DNA from: Streptomyces mesophilus
Lineage (GTDB): Bacteria; Actinomycetota; Actinomycetes; Streptomycetales; Streptomycetaceae
NCBI RefSeq assembly: GCF_011044995.1
Contig: NZ_JAAKZW010000003.1
Span: 122,456 to 186,455, forward strand
DNA: 64,000 nucleotides
Reading direction: 5' to 3'
Positions 47,901 to 58,358 of the stretch are shown here, piece by piece. The position numbers and the translations under genes were made by a program. Each line of letters starts with the position of its first letter. Position 1 is the first letter of the stretch. The notes beneath the pieces are model-generated. The model saw nothing but the letters and a program-made list of their open reading frames with translations. It had not been told where the DNA came from and searched no databases.

Positions 47901-49730
47901 GTACTGGAACCGGCCGAACGTGCCCAGCTGCTCTCCGAGTTCGACGACACAGCCGCAGCGACAGCAGGCACCACGGTCCACGCCCTCGTCGAGGCCACGG
48001 CCGCGCGCACCCCGGATGCCACCGCCGTGGTCGCCGGCGACACCTCGCTCACGTACGCCGAACTGAACACCCGCGCAAGCGCCTTGGCGCACGCACTTGC
48101 CGGCCAGGGAGTGGGAGCGGAGTCGTTGGTCGCCGTCTCCCTGCCCCGGTCGGCGGACCTGGTGATCGCGCTCCTCGCGGTGCTCAAGGCAGGCGCGGCG
48201 TATCTGCCGATCGACCCGAAGTACCCCAGCCACCGCCTGGAGGCCATCCTCGACGAGGCGCGACCCCACCTCGTCCTGACCGACTCGGCCACGGCCTCAG
48301 TGCTGCCACGGCACGCCGCACCGGACTTCCACCTGGACGCGCAGGACCTGACCGGCGACGAGGGGCAACCTCATCCGCCTGTCCACGCGCAGCAGTTGGC
48401 GTACGTGATGTACACCTCCGGCTCCACCGGCAAGCCCAAGGGCGTCGCCATCACCCATGCCACCGTCGTCAACGGCGTACTGCGGCTCGCCGAACGCGTC
48501 GGCATGGCGCCCGGCCGGCGGATGCTCGCCGGCACCTCGGTCAACTTCGACGTCTCCGTGTTCGAGATCTTCACCACCCTCGCTGCCGGCGGACTCATCG
48601 ACATGGTCCGCGACGTCCTCGTCCTGGGCGAGAAAAAGGACGGCTGGAACGGCAGCGTGATCTCCACCGTCCCGTCCGCCTTCGACGAACTGATCGACGC
48701 CATCCGCGACCGCACCCACGTGGACACGGTCGTCTTCGCCGGAGAGGCACTGCCTCCCGCACTCGTCCAGCGGACCCGCCAGGCCTTCCCCGATGTGCGG
48801 ATCCTCAACGCCTACGGCCAGAGCGAATCGTTCTACGCCACCACCTGCGCCCTCCCCGCCGACGCGGCCCCCCTGCCCGGCAACGTGCCGATCGGCACCG
48901 CGCTCGGCGGCATGCGGACCTACCTCCTGGGACCCGACCTCGCCCTGGTCCCACCAGGAGTGACAGGGGAGCTGTACGTCGGCGGCCACGTCGCCCGCGG
49001 CTACTACCGCCGCGGCGCACTGACCGCCGAGCGCTTCGTCCCCGACCCCTACGGACCGCCCGGCGCCCGCATGTACCGCACCGGCGACCTCGCCCGCCGG
49101 CAGGATGACGGCCGGCTGGAATACCTGGGCCGCACCGACACACAGATCAAGATCCGTGGCTTTCGCGTCGAACCCGGCGAGGTCGAGGCGGCCCTGACCG
49201 CGCACCCGCACGTCGCCCAGGCCGCCGTCATCACCCGCCCCGGCCGCGGCCGCACCACCGGCAAGCAGCTGCTCGCCTACGTCGTACCGCACGGCAACTT
49301 GGACACGCGCGAACTGCACGAGTTCACGGCACAACGGCTGCCGGACTACATGGTGCCGTCCGCCTTCACGACCCTCGACCGGCTGCCGCTCACCCCGAAC
49401 GGCAAGCTGGACCAGGCCGCGCTGCCCGAGCCGGAGTACACCGACGCCGCCTACCGGGCGCCGCGCACACCCCGCGAAGAGACTTTCGCCGCGCTGTTCG
49501 CCGAGGTGCTCGGCGTGGAGAAGGTCGGTATCGACGACGGCTTCTTCGCACTCGGCGGCCACTCCCTGCTCGCCGTGCGGCTCAGCCACCGCGCGCTCGC
49601 CGAGACGGGCACGGAGATCCCCGTCAGCAAGATCTTCGATCTTCCGACGGTCGCCGCGCTCGCCGCGTGGTCGGAGCAGTCCGCTCCACGCCGTCGCCCC
49701 AGCCTGCTTCAGATGTTCGCCAAGGAGTAA
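41907..49730 (+). CDS. NRPS, C-A-T-E-C-A-T, two piperazate-type A domains
   Basis: A 2607-residue two-module peptide synthetase. GTG 41907 has GGGGAG 8 bases upstream and gives the normal distance to the C domain. Order: C1 (~36-470, HHTAADG 164-170), A1 (~485-975), T1 (Ser1027 in GGDSIRS), E (~1085-1530, HHLVVDG from 1209), C2 (DCL type after E, HHVLIDG from 1709), A2 (~2020-2500), T2 (Ser2553 in GGHSLLA). Reading the ten binding-pocket positions by eye gives DVFSVAAYAK for both A domains (core [13 protein letters not shown] or TVP, VVFAGEA, NAYGQ, ESFYA). This is the type of code I know from piperazic-acid domains. E would make the first residue D. No piperazate-forming enzymes are in the window. 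Ends 3 bases before the next NRPS gene. Confidence 0.96.
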   Translation: MTGSDFESAVPVRDQDPVASGATTEAAARDGRAGAIPLSFAQRRLWFLDRLEGPSATYNIPFALRLEGPLDTGALAAAVRDVVTRHESLRTLLVESQDGTPEQRVVPAAEADIPFSVVDIEPDAVNASASESAAWAFELDKDLPIRTTVLRLSSREHVVVFVFHHTAADGASMAPFLTDLITAYEARRQGDIPDYVPLAVQYKDYSVWQRDMLGDEDDPDSVAAEQLAYWREELAEVPQPVQLPLDRPRPTSSSRRGGYVDLDLAPELVAGIGKLATGHGATAPMVAQGVLAVLLHHLGAGNDLAIGSPIEGRADEQLEELVGFFANTWVLRVDLSKNPTFDELLDQVRERALGAYDNQDVPFEHLVELLSPDRTTAYNPLFQVMLAWQFGWSPIELPGLTVTPLPLGTDTAKFDLFFNIVPDASGCAYGRLEYATELFDHSTAEALVDRFVRVLSQVVADPGKRIGGVDVLSDDERNRLALLNNTAVPLEAATVPELVSAQAARTPEATAVICGQTVLSYGELEARAGRLAAVLREHGVGPDTLVAVALPRTADLPVAVLGVLKAGGAYLSVDPGHPAERLELLLNTARPALLLTDDATQAALPQYQAPVLHLSDAVLDGPPAEVSGSPARPDHLAYVMFTSGSTGTPKGVALTHAGIVNGIKDLATRTGVQAGSKMLAATSVNFDVSVFEIFTALTSGASVEIVRDVLELAERASWSGTTISAVPAVFTALLDQLAGQGSQLDVDTVVFAGEALSSDLVRRVHKELPGTRVMNAYGQTESFYASTFTAPGEWTGSTAVPVGSPLANMRAYVLGPELAPLPPGVVGELYVGGLVARGYYGNSAATAERFVACPYGEPGARMYRTGDLARWNTDGQLVYEGRADNQVKVNGIRIEPTEIEAVLAQHPAIRQSVVTVRTDPSGRNCLVGYAVLADAAVQVPVSDLRRFVAKRVPDYMVPAQLITLDRLPLSPNGKVDRSALPEPEFTAGEYRAPRNDTERILSEVYADVLGAGEIGIDDDFFTSGGDSIRSIQVVARAKSRGVTVTTREIFEQRTVLRLAELVAERADEERVALAELPGGGTGWAPLPPTAAHVLQLGGGIGRFCMSALLTLPADIDRPTLTATLQSVLDRHDGLRATLDRVNPGLRMQPRGTVKADGLLRDVPYAADEVQRELDAAADRLDPDAGVMAQFVRFISAGDDQPDRLLIVLHHLVVDGVSWRVLLPDLVDAWKQAVRGTEADEPALTGTSLRRWLHALAEQAATEQRVAELPVWQEILAGDEPVLGTRELDPARDVTATVDTVRIQIPAEVTGPLLNKVPAVFRGGVDDGLLAGLALALARWRADRGTVSASALVRLEGHGREEHWIPGADLSSTIGWFTAMYPVRLDVTGIDLTDAFASGAAAGKALKTVKEQLRAVPDNGLGYGLLRHLNESTGRQLAGLTSPQIGFNYLGKASAADIPEELRGLGWAPDTTHQDLIAAADADMPALSALEINAVATDTGQGEELTAYFGFPTGVLTRQEVTELADLWVQALTALARHATGPDAGGLTPSDAPLVTVTQAEIDSWEERHGTLAEIWPTTPVQAGMLFHTKFAGADFDAYHVQLAFEMSGDIDPDRMGRAAQALLERHTVLRAAFAGRTDGDVVQVIPDSVTLPWQYLDLTQLDEPERTARFESFLKDDQKTYFDTERPPLIRMALIRLEPGRAHLVLTAHHVLIDGWSTPLLMQDLLLLYTSDGDPTGLPAPRDFGEFLAWRARQDESETARAWAQELEGVEEPTLIAPGSAEGRQSAGQLDVPLAPGDARELVAVAAELGITVNTLVQGAWGLLLGRLTGRRDVVFGATVSGRPPAVADVESMVGMFINTLPVRVSYAPGDTLREILGRLQKRQAALLDHHHQGLSQIQQAVGLPSLFDTLVVFESYPVDEEGLGAAGDGITFTGLRASTGTNYPLALMAAVEPHLKLILQYAPEVFDPQTAQILADRLARVLRHLAGPAEVTAAQLDVLEPAERAQLLSEFDDTAAATAGTTVHALVEATAARTPDATAVVAGDTSLTYAELNTRASALAHALAGQGVGAESLVAVSLPRSADLVIALLAVLKAGAAYLPIDPKYPSHRLEAILDEARPHLVLTDSATASVLPRHAAPDFHLDAQDLTGDEGQPHPPVHAQQLAYVMYTSGSTGKPKGVAITHATVVNGVLRLAERVGMAPGRRMLAGTSVNFDVSVFEIFTTLAAGGLIDMVRDVLVLGEKKDGWNGSVISTVPSAFDELIDAIRDRTHVDTVVFAGEALPPALVQRTRQAFPDVRILNAYGQSESFYATTCALPADAAPLPGNVPIGTALGGMRTYLLGPDLALVPPGVTGELYVGGHVARGYYRRGALTAERFVPDPYGPPGARMYRTGDLARRQDDGRLEYLGRTDTQIKIRGFRVEPGEVEAALTAHPHVAQAAVITRPGRGRTTGKQLLAYVVPHGNLDTRELHEFTAQRLPDYMVPSAFTTLDRLPLTPNGKLDQAALPEPEYTDAAYRAPRTPREETFAALFAEVLGVEKVGIDDGFFALGGHSLLAVRLSHRALAETGTEIPVSKIFDLPTVAALAAWSEQSAPRRRPSLLQMFAKE

Positions 49731-49733
49731 GCC

Positions 49734-52700
49734 ATGACCCCGCTGTCGTTCGTGCAACGCCGCACCTGGTTTCTGCACCACCTGGAGGGTGCGGAAAACT
49801 GGAACATGTCAGCGGCTTTCCGGCTGACCGGCCCCCTGGACGAGAACGCCCTCGTCGCGGCGATACGTGACGTGGTCGACCGGCACGAGATCCTGCGGAC
49901 CACGTATCCGTCGGACCCGTCCGGCATGCCCTACGGGCAGATCCTGCCGATGACTTCGGACCTCGTACCGGTGGCGGTGAGCGAGGTGACGCCCGAGGGC
50001 GAGGCCGAGGCGATCGCGACGGCCGTCTCGCACCGCTTCGACCTGGCGGCCGAGATCCCGCTGCGGGCCACCCTGCTGCGCCTGGCACCCCAGGAGCACG
50101 TCCTGGTCCTGGTCGTGCACCACATCGCCACCGACGGCAGCTCCGGCGCTCCGCTGGCGCGCGACCTCGCCGCGGCCTACGCCGCACGCCGCGAGGGCCG
50201 GGCCCCCGACTGGCAGCCGTTGCCCGTGCAGTACAAGGAGTACACCCTGTGGCAGCGCGAGGTGCTCGGTGATGTCGAGGACCCGCACAGTATCGCCGCG
50301 GAACAACTCGCCTACTGGCAGGCCGAGCTGGACGGCGTACCGCAGCCCCTGGGCCTGCCGCTGGACCGGCCGCGGACCGCGGAGGCGCGCACCGACGGCG
50401 ACACGGTCGCCTTCACCGTGAGCGCGCGGACGGCCGCCGAGCTCCAGCAGGTGGCCGCCGCACGCAACACGAGCATGGGGATGCTCGTCCAGGCGGCCGT
50501 GGCGGTGCTCCTCGGCAGACTCGGCGGCGGCGAGGACGTGCCCCTCGGCACCCCGATCGCCGGACGCGGCGACGAGGCGCTGAACGATCTGATCGGCTGC
50601 TTCGTCAACAACCTGGTCCTGCGCGTGGACCTGAGCGGCAACCCCATGTTCACCGACGTACTCGCGCAGGTCCGCAGGAAGGCCCTCGCCGCCTTCGACC
50701 ACCAGGACCTGCCCTTCGAGCTGCTCGTGGAGCAGCTCAACCCGGAGCGCTCCGCCTTCTACCGTCCGCTCTTCCAGGTCATGTGCGGCTGGCAGAGCTA
50801 CGAGAAGCCCGAGCTTCATCTGCCCGGCCTCCAGGCGGAGTTCCAGCAGGCCCTCACCAACACCACGCAGGTCGACCTGTTCTTCAGCATGGCCCTGGAC
50901 AACTCCGGCACACTGCACGGCGACATCCAGTACGCGACCGGGCTGTTCGACCGCGACACCATCGAGGCCATGGCCGCCCGTCTCGCGCGCATCCTCGAAC
51001 AGCTGGCCGCCACCCCCGACCTGCGCGTCGGCGACCTCGACCTGCTGATCCCGGGGGAGAGCGAGCGCGTACTCGGCGACGTCAACGACACCGCCGAACC
51101 CACCCTGGACGGCGGTTTCGTGGCCGCGCTGCGGCGCCAGGCGGACCAGCGGCCCGACGCCGTCGCCGTCATCGCGCCGGAGTCCACGCTCACCTACCGG
51201 GAACTCGACACCCGCTCCAACCAGCTGGCGCACTGGCTGATCGGCCAAGGGGTGCGCGCCGAGTCCCTCGTCGCGGTCTGTCTGCCCCGCACCGCCGACC
51301 TGATCGTGGCGCTCCTGGCCGTACTCAAGTCCGGCGGAGCGTATGTCCCGCTCGACCCGGACCACCCCGAGTCCCGTATCGGCTTCGTCCTCGAACAGGC
51401 GAAACCGACCCTGGTGCTCGACGCGACCACCCTGGCCGACGCGGACTGGAAGGCCTGCGAGCACACGCCCCCGGCCGGCACCGCGGGGCCGCAGAACACG
51501 CAGTACGTGATCTACACCTCGGGCTCGACGGGCACACCGAAGGGCGTGGCCGTCCCGCGCGGAGCGCTCGACAACTTCATCGCCTCCGTGCAGCGCCGCT
51601 TCCCGCTGGCAACTGGCGAACGGATGCTGTTCAGCACCACGGTGGCGTTCGACATGGCCAACACCGAGCTGTTCCTGCCGTTCGTCTGCGGCGCGACCAT
51701 GGTCATGGTGGCCAAGGAGACGGTCACCGACCCGGCCGCCGTCCTGGCCGCCGTCCGCCACCACCGGATCACCGCCGTACAGGCCGCGCCCGCGTTCTGG
51801 CAGATGCTGCTGATCCACGACCCGAACGCCGCGCGCGGGCTGCGCATCATCGTCGGAGCGGAGGCCGTGCCGGTCCGCCTCGCCTCGACCCTGGCCGACC
51901 AGGCCGCGGAAGTGGGCAACTGGTACGGCCCCACCGAGACGACGACCTGGTCGACCATGGCACCCGTCGAGCCGGGCGCCGCACCGGCCATCGGTGTGCC
52001 CATCGGCAACACCCAGGTGTACGTGCTCGATTCGACGCTGCGTCCCGTCCCGCGCGGTGTGCAGGGCGAGCTGTACATCGCCGGCGACGGCGTGGCCCGC
52101 GGATACCAGGGCCGCCCCGACCTCACCGCGGAACGCTTCGTGGCCTGCCCCTTCGGACCGGCCGGCAGCCGCATGTACCGCACCGGCGACCTGGTGCGAT
52201 GGGACAGGGACGGGCGCCTGGAGTACCTCGCGCGCACGGACTTCCAGGTCAAGGTGCGCGGCTTCCGTATCGAACTCGGCGAGATCGAGCACGCTCTGGA
52301 CAGCCACCCGGAGGTCGCGCAGGCCGCGGTCGTCGTGCGCGAGGTCCGGGACGTCCAGGACGGTGACAAACGCCTGATCGGCTACGTCGTCCCGGCGCGC
52401 ACGGCCCACGCGGGACAGTCCGGTGCGCACGGCGACACCGGCGTACCCGTCGTCCTCGACGACGAACCGACGCGTCTGCTGCTGCGTGCACTCGTCCCGT
52501 ACCTGCGCGCACGCCTGCCCGAATACATGGTGCCGCCGACGCTGCTGGCCCTGTCGAACCTCCCGCTGAACCCCAACGGGAAACTCGACCGCAAGGCGCT
52601 GCCCACCGAAGCGGCGGGTGCCGGCGCCACCGGGGCGCCGCGCAATGCCCACGAGGAACAACTGTGCGCCCTGTTCGCCGAGTTGCTCGACCGTGACGAG

Positions 52701-53597
52701 GTCGGCATCGACGACAGCTTCTTCTCCCTCGGCGGGCACTCCTTGCTGGCCACCCGGCTCAGCCGGCGCATCCGCACCCAGTTCGGCATCGAGATGCCGC
52801 TGCGGACCATCATCAAGTTCCCCACCGTGGCCGAGCTGGCCGCCCTGCTGCTCACCGGCACCATCCCGGAAGAGCTGGCCGACCCGTTCTCGATCGTGCT
52901 GCCACTGAACAGCGACCCCGGTACCGGCACCCGCCCCCTGTGGTTCTTCCACGGCGGCGGCGGCCTCGGCTGGGCCTACTTCAGCTTCGTCCACCACGTC
53001 AAGGACCGCCCGGCGTACGCCCTGCAGTCCCGTGGCTCCAACGGCACCGACCCGCTGGCCGGCTCCGTACAGGAAATGATCGAGGACTACGCCGACCAGA
53101 TCCTGAAGATCCAGCCGGACGGGCCGTTCGACCTGATCGGCTGGTCCTACGGCGGCACCGTCGTCCAGGCCGTCGCCCACGAACTCGACCGGCGCGGCCA
53201 CGAGATCCACCTCGTGGCCATCCTCGACTCCCAGCCCGGCGGACACGGATTCACCGAGATCCACACCGGCAAGACCCAGGCGGACTACCGAGGCGAACTC
53301 GAGCACTACTTCGGCCAGTACATCGGCACCGACAACCAGGAGCACTTCCTGGACGTCATGTCCAAGGTCCTGGCCAACAACATGACCTGCATGATGGCGT
53401 TCGAATCGCCGGTCTACCGGGGCGACGTCGTCTTCTTCAACGCGACACAGCAGAACGAGTCATACGCCCACCTGTGGAAGCCGTACGTCCAGGGAAAGTT
53501 CGAGGTGCACGACGTACGCGCCGTCCACCACGAGATGCACATGCCCGCACCCGTGGCTGAGGTCTTCGCGGTGGTCAACCAGAAGCTGCGTGATTGA
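49734..53597 (+). CDS. NRPS termination module, C-A-T-TE
   Basis: A 1287-residue final module. ATG 49734 follows AAGGAG by 6 bases, three bases after the previous stop, so translation is coupled. C domain ~1-430 (HHIATDG from 129), A ~455-935, T (Ser1003 in GGHSLLA), TE ~1060-1287 with nucleophile Ser1138 in GWSYGGT, Asp in AILDSQPGG and His in VHHEMHMP. The A domain code by eye is DMTQIGWTWK (core [31 protein letters not shown]). Gln, Gly and the last Trp are shared with glycine-type codes, but the Met, Thr and second Trp are unusual, so the substrate is left open. The TE should release the chain by hydrolysis or cyclisation, making this the end of the assembly line. Confidence 0.96.
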   Translation: MTPLSFVQRRTWFLHHLEGAENWNMSAAFRLTGPLDENALVAAIRDVVDRHEILRTTYPSDPSGMPYGQILPMTSDLVPVAVSEVTPEGEAEAIATAVSHRFDLAAEIPLRATLLRLAPQEHVLVLVVHHIATDGSSGAPLARDLAAAYAARREGRAPDWQPLPVQYKEYTLWQREVLGDVEDPHSIAAEQLAYWQAELDGVPQPLGLPLDRPRTAEARTDGDTVAFTVSARTAAELQQVAAARNTSMGMLVQAAVAVLLGRLGGGEDVPLGTPIAGRGDEALNDLIGCFVNNLVLRVDLSGNPMFTDVLAQVRRKALAAFDHQDLPFELLVEQLNPERSAFYRPLFQVMCGWQSYEKPELHLPGLQAEFQQALTNTTQVDLFFSMALDNSGTLHGDIQYATGLFDRDTIEAMAARLARILEQLAATPDLRVGDLDLLIPGESERVLGDVNDTAEPTLDGGFVAALRRQADQRPDAVAVIAPESTLTYRELDTRSNQLAHWLIGQGVRAESLVAVCLPRTADLIVALLAVLKSGGAYVPLDPDHPESRIGFVLEQAKPTLVLDATTLADADWKACEHTPPAGTAGPQNTQYVIYTSGSTGTPKGVAVPRGALDNFIASVQRRFPLATGERMLFSTTVAFDMANTELFLPFVCGATMVMVAKETVTDPAAVLAAVRHHRITAVQAAPAFWQMLLIHDPNAARGLRIIVGAEAVPVRLASTLADQAAEVGNWYGPTETTTWSTMAPVEPGAAPAIGVPIGNTQVYVLDSTLRPVPRGVQGELYIAGDGVARGYQGRPDLTAERFVACPFGPAGSRMYRTGDLVRWDRDGRLEYLARTDFQVKVRGFRIELGEIEHALDSHPEVAQAAVVVREVRDVQDGDKRLIGYVVPARTAHAGQSGAHGDTGVPVVLDDEPTRLLLRALVPYLRARLPEYMVPPTLLALSNLPLNPNGKLDRKALPTEAAGAGATGAPRNAHEEQLCALFAELLDRDEVGIDDSFFSLGGHSLLATRLSRRIRTQFGIEMPLRTIIKFPTVAELAALLLTGTIPEELADPFSIVLPLNSDPGTGTRPLWFFHGGGGLGWAYFSFVHHVKDRPAYALQSRGSNGTDPLAGSVQEMIEDYADQILKIQPDGPFDLIGWSYGGTVVQAVAHELDRRGHEIHLVAILDSQPGGHGFTEIHTGKTQADYRGELEHYFGQYIGTDNQEHFLDVMSKVLANNMTCMMAFESPVYRGDVVFFNATQQNESYAHLWKPYVQGKFEVHDVRAVHHEMHMPAPVAEVFAVVNQKLRD

Positions 53598-53620
53598 CGC
53601 GTGCCTGTGCCCAGGGGTGC

Positions 53621-53662
53621 GCGGGCGCCTACAAGAAGCCCACAGATCCGGTAGGCGCCCGC
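53621..53662 (+). terminator. Hairpin terminator after the NRPS genes
   Basis: Perfect 12-bp inverted repeat GCGGGCGCCTAC (53621-53632) / GTAGGCGCCCGC (53651-53662) with an 18-nt loop, 23 bases past the NRPS stop. It probably marks the 3' end of the biosynthetic transcript. Confidence 0.8.
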
Positions 53663-53699
53663 TCAAGGATCGAGCGGGGGACAGGGGCAGGGGTGTGTC

Positions 53700-53723
53700 A
53701 TGAACCTGTTGCCTGTGGTTCAT
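53700..53723. promoter_or_regulatory. Inverted repeat upstream of livK
   Basis: ATGAACC (53700-53706) / GGTTCAT (53717-53723) with a 10-base spacer, about 50 bases before the livK ATG. It may be an operator for the transporter operon. No clear -35/-10 pair was found. Confidence 0.4.
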
Positions 53724-53774
53724 CCCCGCGCCTGTCAGCGCAGCAGATGGCCGCCCTGACAGGAAGCGATTCCC

Positions 53775-54944
53775 ATGAGCCACCACCGAACCCCCCGCCG
53801 ATTTCTGTGCCTCAGCGCACTGGCCGTGGCCTGCGTCCTCACGTCATCCAGCTGCAACGCAGGCCTCCTTGCAGACGACGTAAAGAAGGAGGACGGCGGG
53901 CCCATCCTGCTCGGCATGGCCGTCCCTCAATCCGGCAGTACGGCTGAGGTGGGACCGTACATGTCGAACGCGGCGCAGTTGGCCGTGGACGAGATCAACG
54001 CCAAGGGCGGAGTCCTCGGGCGCAAGCTGAAACTGCAGGTCGAGGACGAGGCGTGCGATCCGAAGACCGCGACGGCCGCCGCCAACAAGCTGGTTTCCGC
54101 CGGGGTCAAGGTGTCCGTGGGCGGCTACTGCTCGGGAGCGACGCTCCCCACATTGCCGATCTTCGACCGGCACCGGATCCCGATGATCATTCCTGCCGCG
54201 AACTCCAGCGAGCTCGTCGACCAGCAACTGAAACACGTGTTCCTGATCAACGGCACGGGCAGGCAGCAGTCCGCGGCGGCGCTGGAATGGCTGGACAAGG
54301 AGGGCGCCGAGAAGGTCGTGGTGCTGCACGACAACACCTCGTACTCCAAGGACATCGCGGTCCGTACCGAGGCCGGCCTCGACAAGACGGGCGGGCCCGA
54401 GGCGAGCGGTCTGCACACGATCACCCCCGGCGAGAGCGACTACGGCCCGGCCGTGACCAGCGTCCTCAAGGACAAGCCCGACTATGTCTTCTTCACGGGC
54501 TACTACCAGGAGGGCGGCCTGTTGATAAAGCAGCTCAGGCAGGCCGGATACACGGGGAAGTTCCTGGGCGCCGACGGTCTGGTGGACCCGAAGCTGGCGC
54601 AGATCGCCGGCGACGCCGAAGGTGTGCACGCCACCATGACCCAGACCCCGGACACCCTGCCGCAGGCGAAGGGCTGGATCGCCGCGTACAAGAAGAAGTT
54701 CAAGGCGGACCCGGGCCCGTACTCGACGCAGTCCTACGACGCCGTCCGGCTCGCCGCCGAGGCCATCGAGCAGGCCGGCAGCACCGACGGCGCGGCGATC
54801 GTGAAGGCGCTGGAGGCGGTGGACGGATTCCAGCTGTTCTCGGGGCCGTTGAAGTTCACACCCGAGCACACGCTGTCCAACGGCGGCTTCGTGATTCTGG
54901 TCAACAACGGCGGCCGGTTCGTCCTCAAGGACAACCTGCAGTGA
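53775..54944 (+). CDS. livK: Branched-chain amino acid type ABC transporter, substrate-binding lipoprotein
   Basis: A 389-residue periplasmic-type binding protein (Leu/Ile/Val-BP family), anchored outside the membrane. The first ~27 residues are a signal peptide (RRFLCLSALAVACVLT) ending in the lipobox SSSC, with Cys27 to be lipidated. The mature part has the usual start GPILLGMAVPQSGSTAEVGP and family features such as EDEACDPKTATAAANKL. AGGAAG lies 9 bases before the ATG. Its stop overlaps the next start (GTGA). Such transporters import branched-chain or other amino acids or small amides; the ligand cannot be read from the sequence. Confidence 0.94.
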   Translation: MSHHRTPRRFLCLSALAVACVLTSSSCNAGLLADDVKKEDGGPILLGMAVPQSGSTAEVGPYMSNAAQLAVDEINAKGGVLGRKLKLQVEDEACDPKTATAAANKLVSAGVKVSVGGYCSGATLPTLPIFDRHRIPMIIPAANSSELVDQQLKHVFLINGTGRQQSAAALEWLDKEGAEKVVVLHDNTSYSKDIAVRTEAGLDKTGGPEASGLHTITPGESDYGPAVTSVLKDKPDYVFFTGYYQEGGLLIKQLRQAGYTGKFLGADGLVDPKLAQIAGDAEGVHATMTQTPDTLPQAKGWIAAYKKKFKADPGPYSTQSYDAVRLAAEAIEQAGSTDGAAIVKALEAVDGFQLFSGPLKFTPEHTLSNGGFVILVNNGGRFVLKDNLQ

Positions 54945-55834
54945 GCCAGCTCGTCTGGAACGGCCTGTTCCTGGGGTCGTTCTACGCGCTGGTCGCGCTC
55001 GGCTACAGCATGGTCTACGGCGTCATCAGACTGCTCAACTTCGCGCACGGCGACCTCTACATGCTCGGCGCCTTCTCCGGCTTCGCCGTGCTCGGCGCAC
55101 TCGGCCCGCTGGTGGGCAGCTCCACCGTGCTCGCGCTACTGGTGGTGCTGGTGTGTGCCATGGTGCTGACGGGCCTCGCCGGGGTGGCGCTGGAGCGGGT
55201 CGCCTACCGACCGCTGCGGACAGCGCCCCGGCTCTCCCTGCTGATCACAGCAGTGGGGGCATCGTTCGCCCTCGAATACGGGACGCGGATCGCCGTGGGC
55301 CCCAACCCCAAGGTCTACCAGGCACAGTTGAGCAGTACAGGCCTGGAGGTTGCGGGCGCAAGGATCAGCATGGCCCAGCTGATGCTCGTCGCCGTCGCAG
55401 TCGCCCTCATGGCAGGCCTTGACCGGCTCGTGCGACACAGCGGGCAGGGCCGCGCGATGCGGGCGGTCGCGCTGGATCCGCGCGCGAGCCGCCTCATGGG
55501 CATCGACGTCGACGCGGTGATCGCGCGGACCTTCTTCATCGGCTCGGCCCTCGCGGGCGCAGCCGGGGTGATGGCAGGCGCCTACTACGGGAAGATCGAC
55601 TTCCTGATGGGCTTCCTCATCGGCCTCAAGGCCTTCACCGCCGCCGTCATCGGCGGGATCGGCAACATGCGCGGCACGATGCGCGGAGGTCTGCTGCTCG
55701 GCCTGCTCGAGTCGTTCGGCACGGACTGGCTCGGCGGCGAATGGCGGGACGTCTTCGCCTTCGCCTGCCTGATTCTCTTCCTCACTCTGCGCCCGACAGG
55801 GCTGCTCGGCGAGCGCGTTAAGGAGCGGGTTTGA
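54941..55834 (+). CDS. livH: Branched-chain amino acid type ABC permease (LivH)
   Basis: A 297-residue membrane permease with about eight hydrophobic segments, beginning VSQLVWNGLFLGSFYALVAL and carrying the family motifs VIRLLNFAHGDLYMLG and, near the end, GGIGNMRGTMRGGLLLGLLE. GTG 54941 overlaps the livK stop by four bases. The C-terminus (RPTGLLGERVKERV) looks complete. The TnpB element begins directly after the stop, separating this gene from its partner livM. Confidence 0.94.
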   Translation: MSQLVWNGLFLGSFYALVALGYSMVYGVIRLLNFAHGDLYMLGAFSGFAVLGALGPLVGSSTVLALLVVLVCAMVLTGLAGVALERVAYRPLRTAPRLSLLITAVGASFALEYGTRIAVGPNPKVYQAQLSSTGLEVAGARISMAQLMLVAVAVALMAGLDRLVRHSGQGRAMRAVALDPRASRLMGIDVDAVIARTFFIGSALAGAAGVMAGAYYGKIDFLMGFLIGLKAFTAAVIGGIGNMRGTMRGGLLLGLLESFGTDWLGGEWRDVFAFACLILFLTLRPTGLLGERVKERV

Positions 55835-55835
55835 C

Positions 55836-57180
55836 GCCTCCCATCCCCGAAGGGAGGGGTTCTTACGGCTCGCGCCGTGAGACTTCCTGTTTCATCGCCG
55901 ACTGCCCGCCCGGAGAGCTCCGTTGAGGTCTTACGTCAGCTCCGCAGGCTGTGACCGCCCGTCCGGCGGCCAGAAGGTTCTTCGCTGCGTTCACGTCCCG
56001 GTCGTGTGTCGTTCCGCAGTCACACGTCCAGGTGCGGACGTGCAGTGGCATCTTCCCTTGGAGAGTGCCGCAGGCGGAGCACAGTTTGGAGGAGGGGAAC
56101 CAGCGGTCCACGACCACAAGATTCCGCCCGTACCAGGCACACTTGTACTCCAGCATTCTCCGCAGTTCCCGCCACGCGACATCGGATATGGCGCGGGCGA
56201 GACGGTGGTTCTTGACCATATTGCGCACGGCCAAGTCCTCGATCACGAGCGTTTGGTTCTCACGCGCGAGACGAGTGGTCAGTTTGTGCAGGCCGTCACG
56301 GCGGCGGTCGGCGATGCGTGCGTGGATCTCGGCGACCTTGCGCTGGGCCTTGGCCCGGTTGGTCCCGCCCCCCTTGGCCTTCTTCGCCAGGCGGCGCTGA
56401 GCCAGAGCGAGGCGGGCCCGGTCCTTGCGCTCATGGCGGGGATTGGCGATCTTCTCTCCGGTGGAGAGCGTCACCAAATGCTCCAGGCCTGCGTCAATGC
56501 CGATCTCCGCGCTGGTGGCGGGAAGCGGCACAACGGACGTGTCCTCGCACAGCAGGGATACGAACCAGCGACCGGACGCGTCCTGCGACACCGTCACTGT
56601 GGACGGCTTCGCCCCTTCGGGGAGAGGACGCGACCACCGGATGCACAGTGGCTCCGTCATCTTCGCCAGGGTCAGCCGACCGTCACGGAAGCGGAAGCCG
56701 CTAGTGGTGTATTCGGCGGACTTTCTGGATGTCTTCCGGCTCTTGAAGCGCGGGTACTTCGCCCGCTTGCCGAAGAAGTTGGTGAACGCCGCATGCAAGT
56801 GCCGCAGGCACTGCTGAAGCGGCACCGACGAGACCTCGTTCAGGTAGGCCAGTTGCTCGGTCTTCTTCCACACGGTCAGCATTGCCGAGGTCTGGTTGTA
56901 GCTGATCCGCTCCTGGCGCGTCCACGCCTCCGTGCGGGCATCCAGTGCCAGGTTGTAGACCTTCCGCACACATCCGAACGTGCGCGACAACTCGGCTGCC
57001 TGCGCATTCGTCGGATAGAAGCGGTACTTGAACGCCCGCTTCACATGAGGCGCCGTCATGGCTCACAAGCTATCGATCCCTCGAGTACCGATCAAAACTG
57101 CGGGTCACAGCACGCCGATCCACCCAGAGGGCGAAGCGTCGCCCATGCCCCGCTCCGCAGGAGCTTCGCTTCCTCCTCAC
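55836..57180 (-). mobile_element. IS200/IS605-type element with tnpB only (IS1341-like)
   Basis: A single-gene insertion between livH and livM. The end near the tnpB stop has a hairpin, CCTCCC (55837-55842) / GGGAGG (55852-55857), typical of the right end and the omega-RNA 3' part. The other end has GCGAAGC (57131-57137) / GCTTCGC (57163-57169). There are no inverted terminal repeats and no target duplication, as usual for the family. No tnpA is present, so movement would need a transposase in trans. Outer limits are estimated to within about 10-20 bases. Confidence 0.75.
55863..57059 (-). CDS. tnpB: TnpB, RNA-guided nuclease of an IS605-family element
   Basis: A 398-residue OrfB/TnpB protein, related to Cas12. 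It opens with the family signature VKRAFKYRFYPTNAQ and has the RuvC-like residues Asp189 (IGIDAGLEHL), Glu274 (LVIEDLAV) and the HDRDVNAAKN motif (352-361), with a zinc finger of Cys327, Cys330, Cys346 and Cys348 between them. All catalytic residues are present, so it may be active. It reads against the surrounding transporter operon. Known family members cut DNA guided by an RNA from the element's right end. Confidence 0.95.
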   Translation of the reverse strand: MTAPHVKRAFKYRFYPTNAQAAELSRTFGCVRKVYNLALDARTEAWTRQERISYNQTSAMLTVWKKTEQLAYLNEVSSVPLQQCLRHLHAAFTNFFGKRAKYPRFKSRKTSRKSAEYTTSGFRFRDGRLTLAKMTEPLCIRWSRPLPEGAKPSTVTVSQDASGRWFVSLLCEDTSVVPLPATSAEIGIDAGLEHLVTLSTGEKIANPRHERKDRARLALAQRRLAKKAKGGGTNRAKAQRKVAEIHARIADRRRDGLHKLTTRLARENQTLVIEDLAVRNMVKNHRLARAISDVAWRELRRMLEYKCAWYGRNLVVVDRWFPSSKLCSACGTLQGKMPLHVRTWTCDCGTTHDRDVNAAKNLLAAGRAVTACGADVRPQRSSPGGQSAMKQEVSRREP

Positions 57181-57212
57181 CTAACGGTGGGGGTAGTCAC
57201 GAAGGAGCCCCG

Positions 57213-58358
57213 ATGAGTAATCCCTTACGACCACCCCGCGGTCCGCACGGAGCACCCGCGCCCGACAGCCGCGACCACACCGGCACTCCGCACGGAGCAC
57301 CCCCACCGCCCCGGCCCGACAGCGCCACACCCGTCGAACCGTCCGGCGCACGGCGACCCACGCCGGCGGCTCGGCTCCTGGAAAGCCGTCACATCGGCTG
57401 GGCGGCACTGACCGCCGCCCTGGCCCTTCCGCTCGTCATCGCTACGCCCTACGCCCTCAACGTGATGACCGGCGCCGCCCTCTTCGTGATGCTGGCCGTC
57501 GGACTGAACATCGTGGTCGGCTACTGCGGGCTGCTCGACCTCGGGTACGCCGCCTTCTTCGCCGTCGGCGCCTACACCAGCGGCATCCTGGCCATCGAAC
57601 TCGATATACCCCTGCTCGCCACTGTGCCCGCGGTCCTGGTGGTGACCGTGGTCGCCGGTCTCGTCATCGGGGCGCCGACGCTACGCCTGCGCAGCGACTA
57701 CCTCGCCATCGTCACGCTCGGCTTCGGCGAGATCATCCGGATCACGGCCACCAACCTCGAGATCACCGGCGGGCCTTCGGGTATCTACGGCATCCCCGGC
57801 CTGTGGGGCGACGGCCCCACCGATCCGGCGCTGTTCTACTACATCACCGTCGGTGTCGTCGCGTTGGCGGTCCTGTTCGCCGCGCGCCTGGGACGCTCCC
57901 GGCTTGGCCGGGCTTGGCGGTTCGTACGCGAGGACGAGGACGCCGCCGCCGCGATGGGTATCCGTCCGCACAGGGTGAAGCTGGCCGCCTATGTCGCCGG
58001 CGCGGTCTGGGGCGGTCTCGCCGGTGTGCTCTTCGGCGCCCAGCTCTCGGCCGTCTCTCCCGCCAGCTTCACCTTCCTGTGGTCGGCTCTCGTGCTGATG
58101 GCCGTGGTGCTCGGCGGAATGGGCTCGACCCCGGGTGTCGTGGCCGGCGCCATCGCGATCAGCCTCGCGCCGGAGCTGCTGAGACAGGTGCAGGACTACC
58201 GGTTCTTCGTCTTCGGTGTCCTGCTGATCGTGGTGATGGTGCTGCGTCCGCAGGGGCTGTGGCCGCAGCGTACGCGTGAGTCGGCGCGCACGGCCGCGCG
58301 CAGCTCGGCGCGACCCACCGGGACGCCGGCGTCCGTCGCACGGGAGGAATCCGCATGA
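57213..58358 (+). CDS. livM: Branched-chain amino acid type ABC permease (LivM)
   Basis: A 381-residue permease. The first ~65 residues are an unusual hydrophilic, Pro/His-rich extension with the near repeat HGAPAP and HGAPPP; then come about nine membrane segments with family motifs NIVVGYCGLLDLGYAAFFAV and VTLGFGEIIRI. ATG 57213 has GAAGGAG 6 bases upstream, retained to the right of the inserted element. Stop overlaps livG (ATGA). The insertion upstream may reduce its transcription from the livK promoter. Confidence 0.93.
   Translation: MSNPLRPPRGPHGAPAPDSRDHTGTPHGAPPPPRPDSATPVEPSGARRPTPAARLLESRHIGWAALTAALALPLVIATPYALNVMTGAALFVMLAVGLNIVVGYCGLLDLGYAAFFAVGAYTSGILAIELDIPLLATVPAVLVVTVVAGLVIGAPTLRLRSDYLAIVTLGFGEIIRITATNLEITGGPSGIYGIPGLWGDGPTDPALFYYITVGVVALAVLFAARLGRSRLGRAWRFVREDEDAAAAMGIRPHRVKLAAYVAGAVWGGLAGVLFGAQLSAVSPASFTFLWSALVLMAVVLGGMGSTPGVVAGAIAISLAPELLRQVQDYRFFVFGVLLIVVMVLRPQGLWPQRTRESARTAARSSARPTGTPASVAREESA

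Noticed and set aside
55923..57212. Extension of the livM frame through the TnpB element
   Set aside because: The + frame is open across tnpB by chance; livM begins at ATG 57213 with GAAGGAG.
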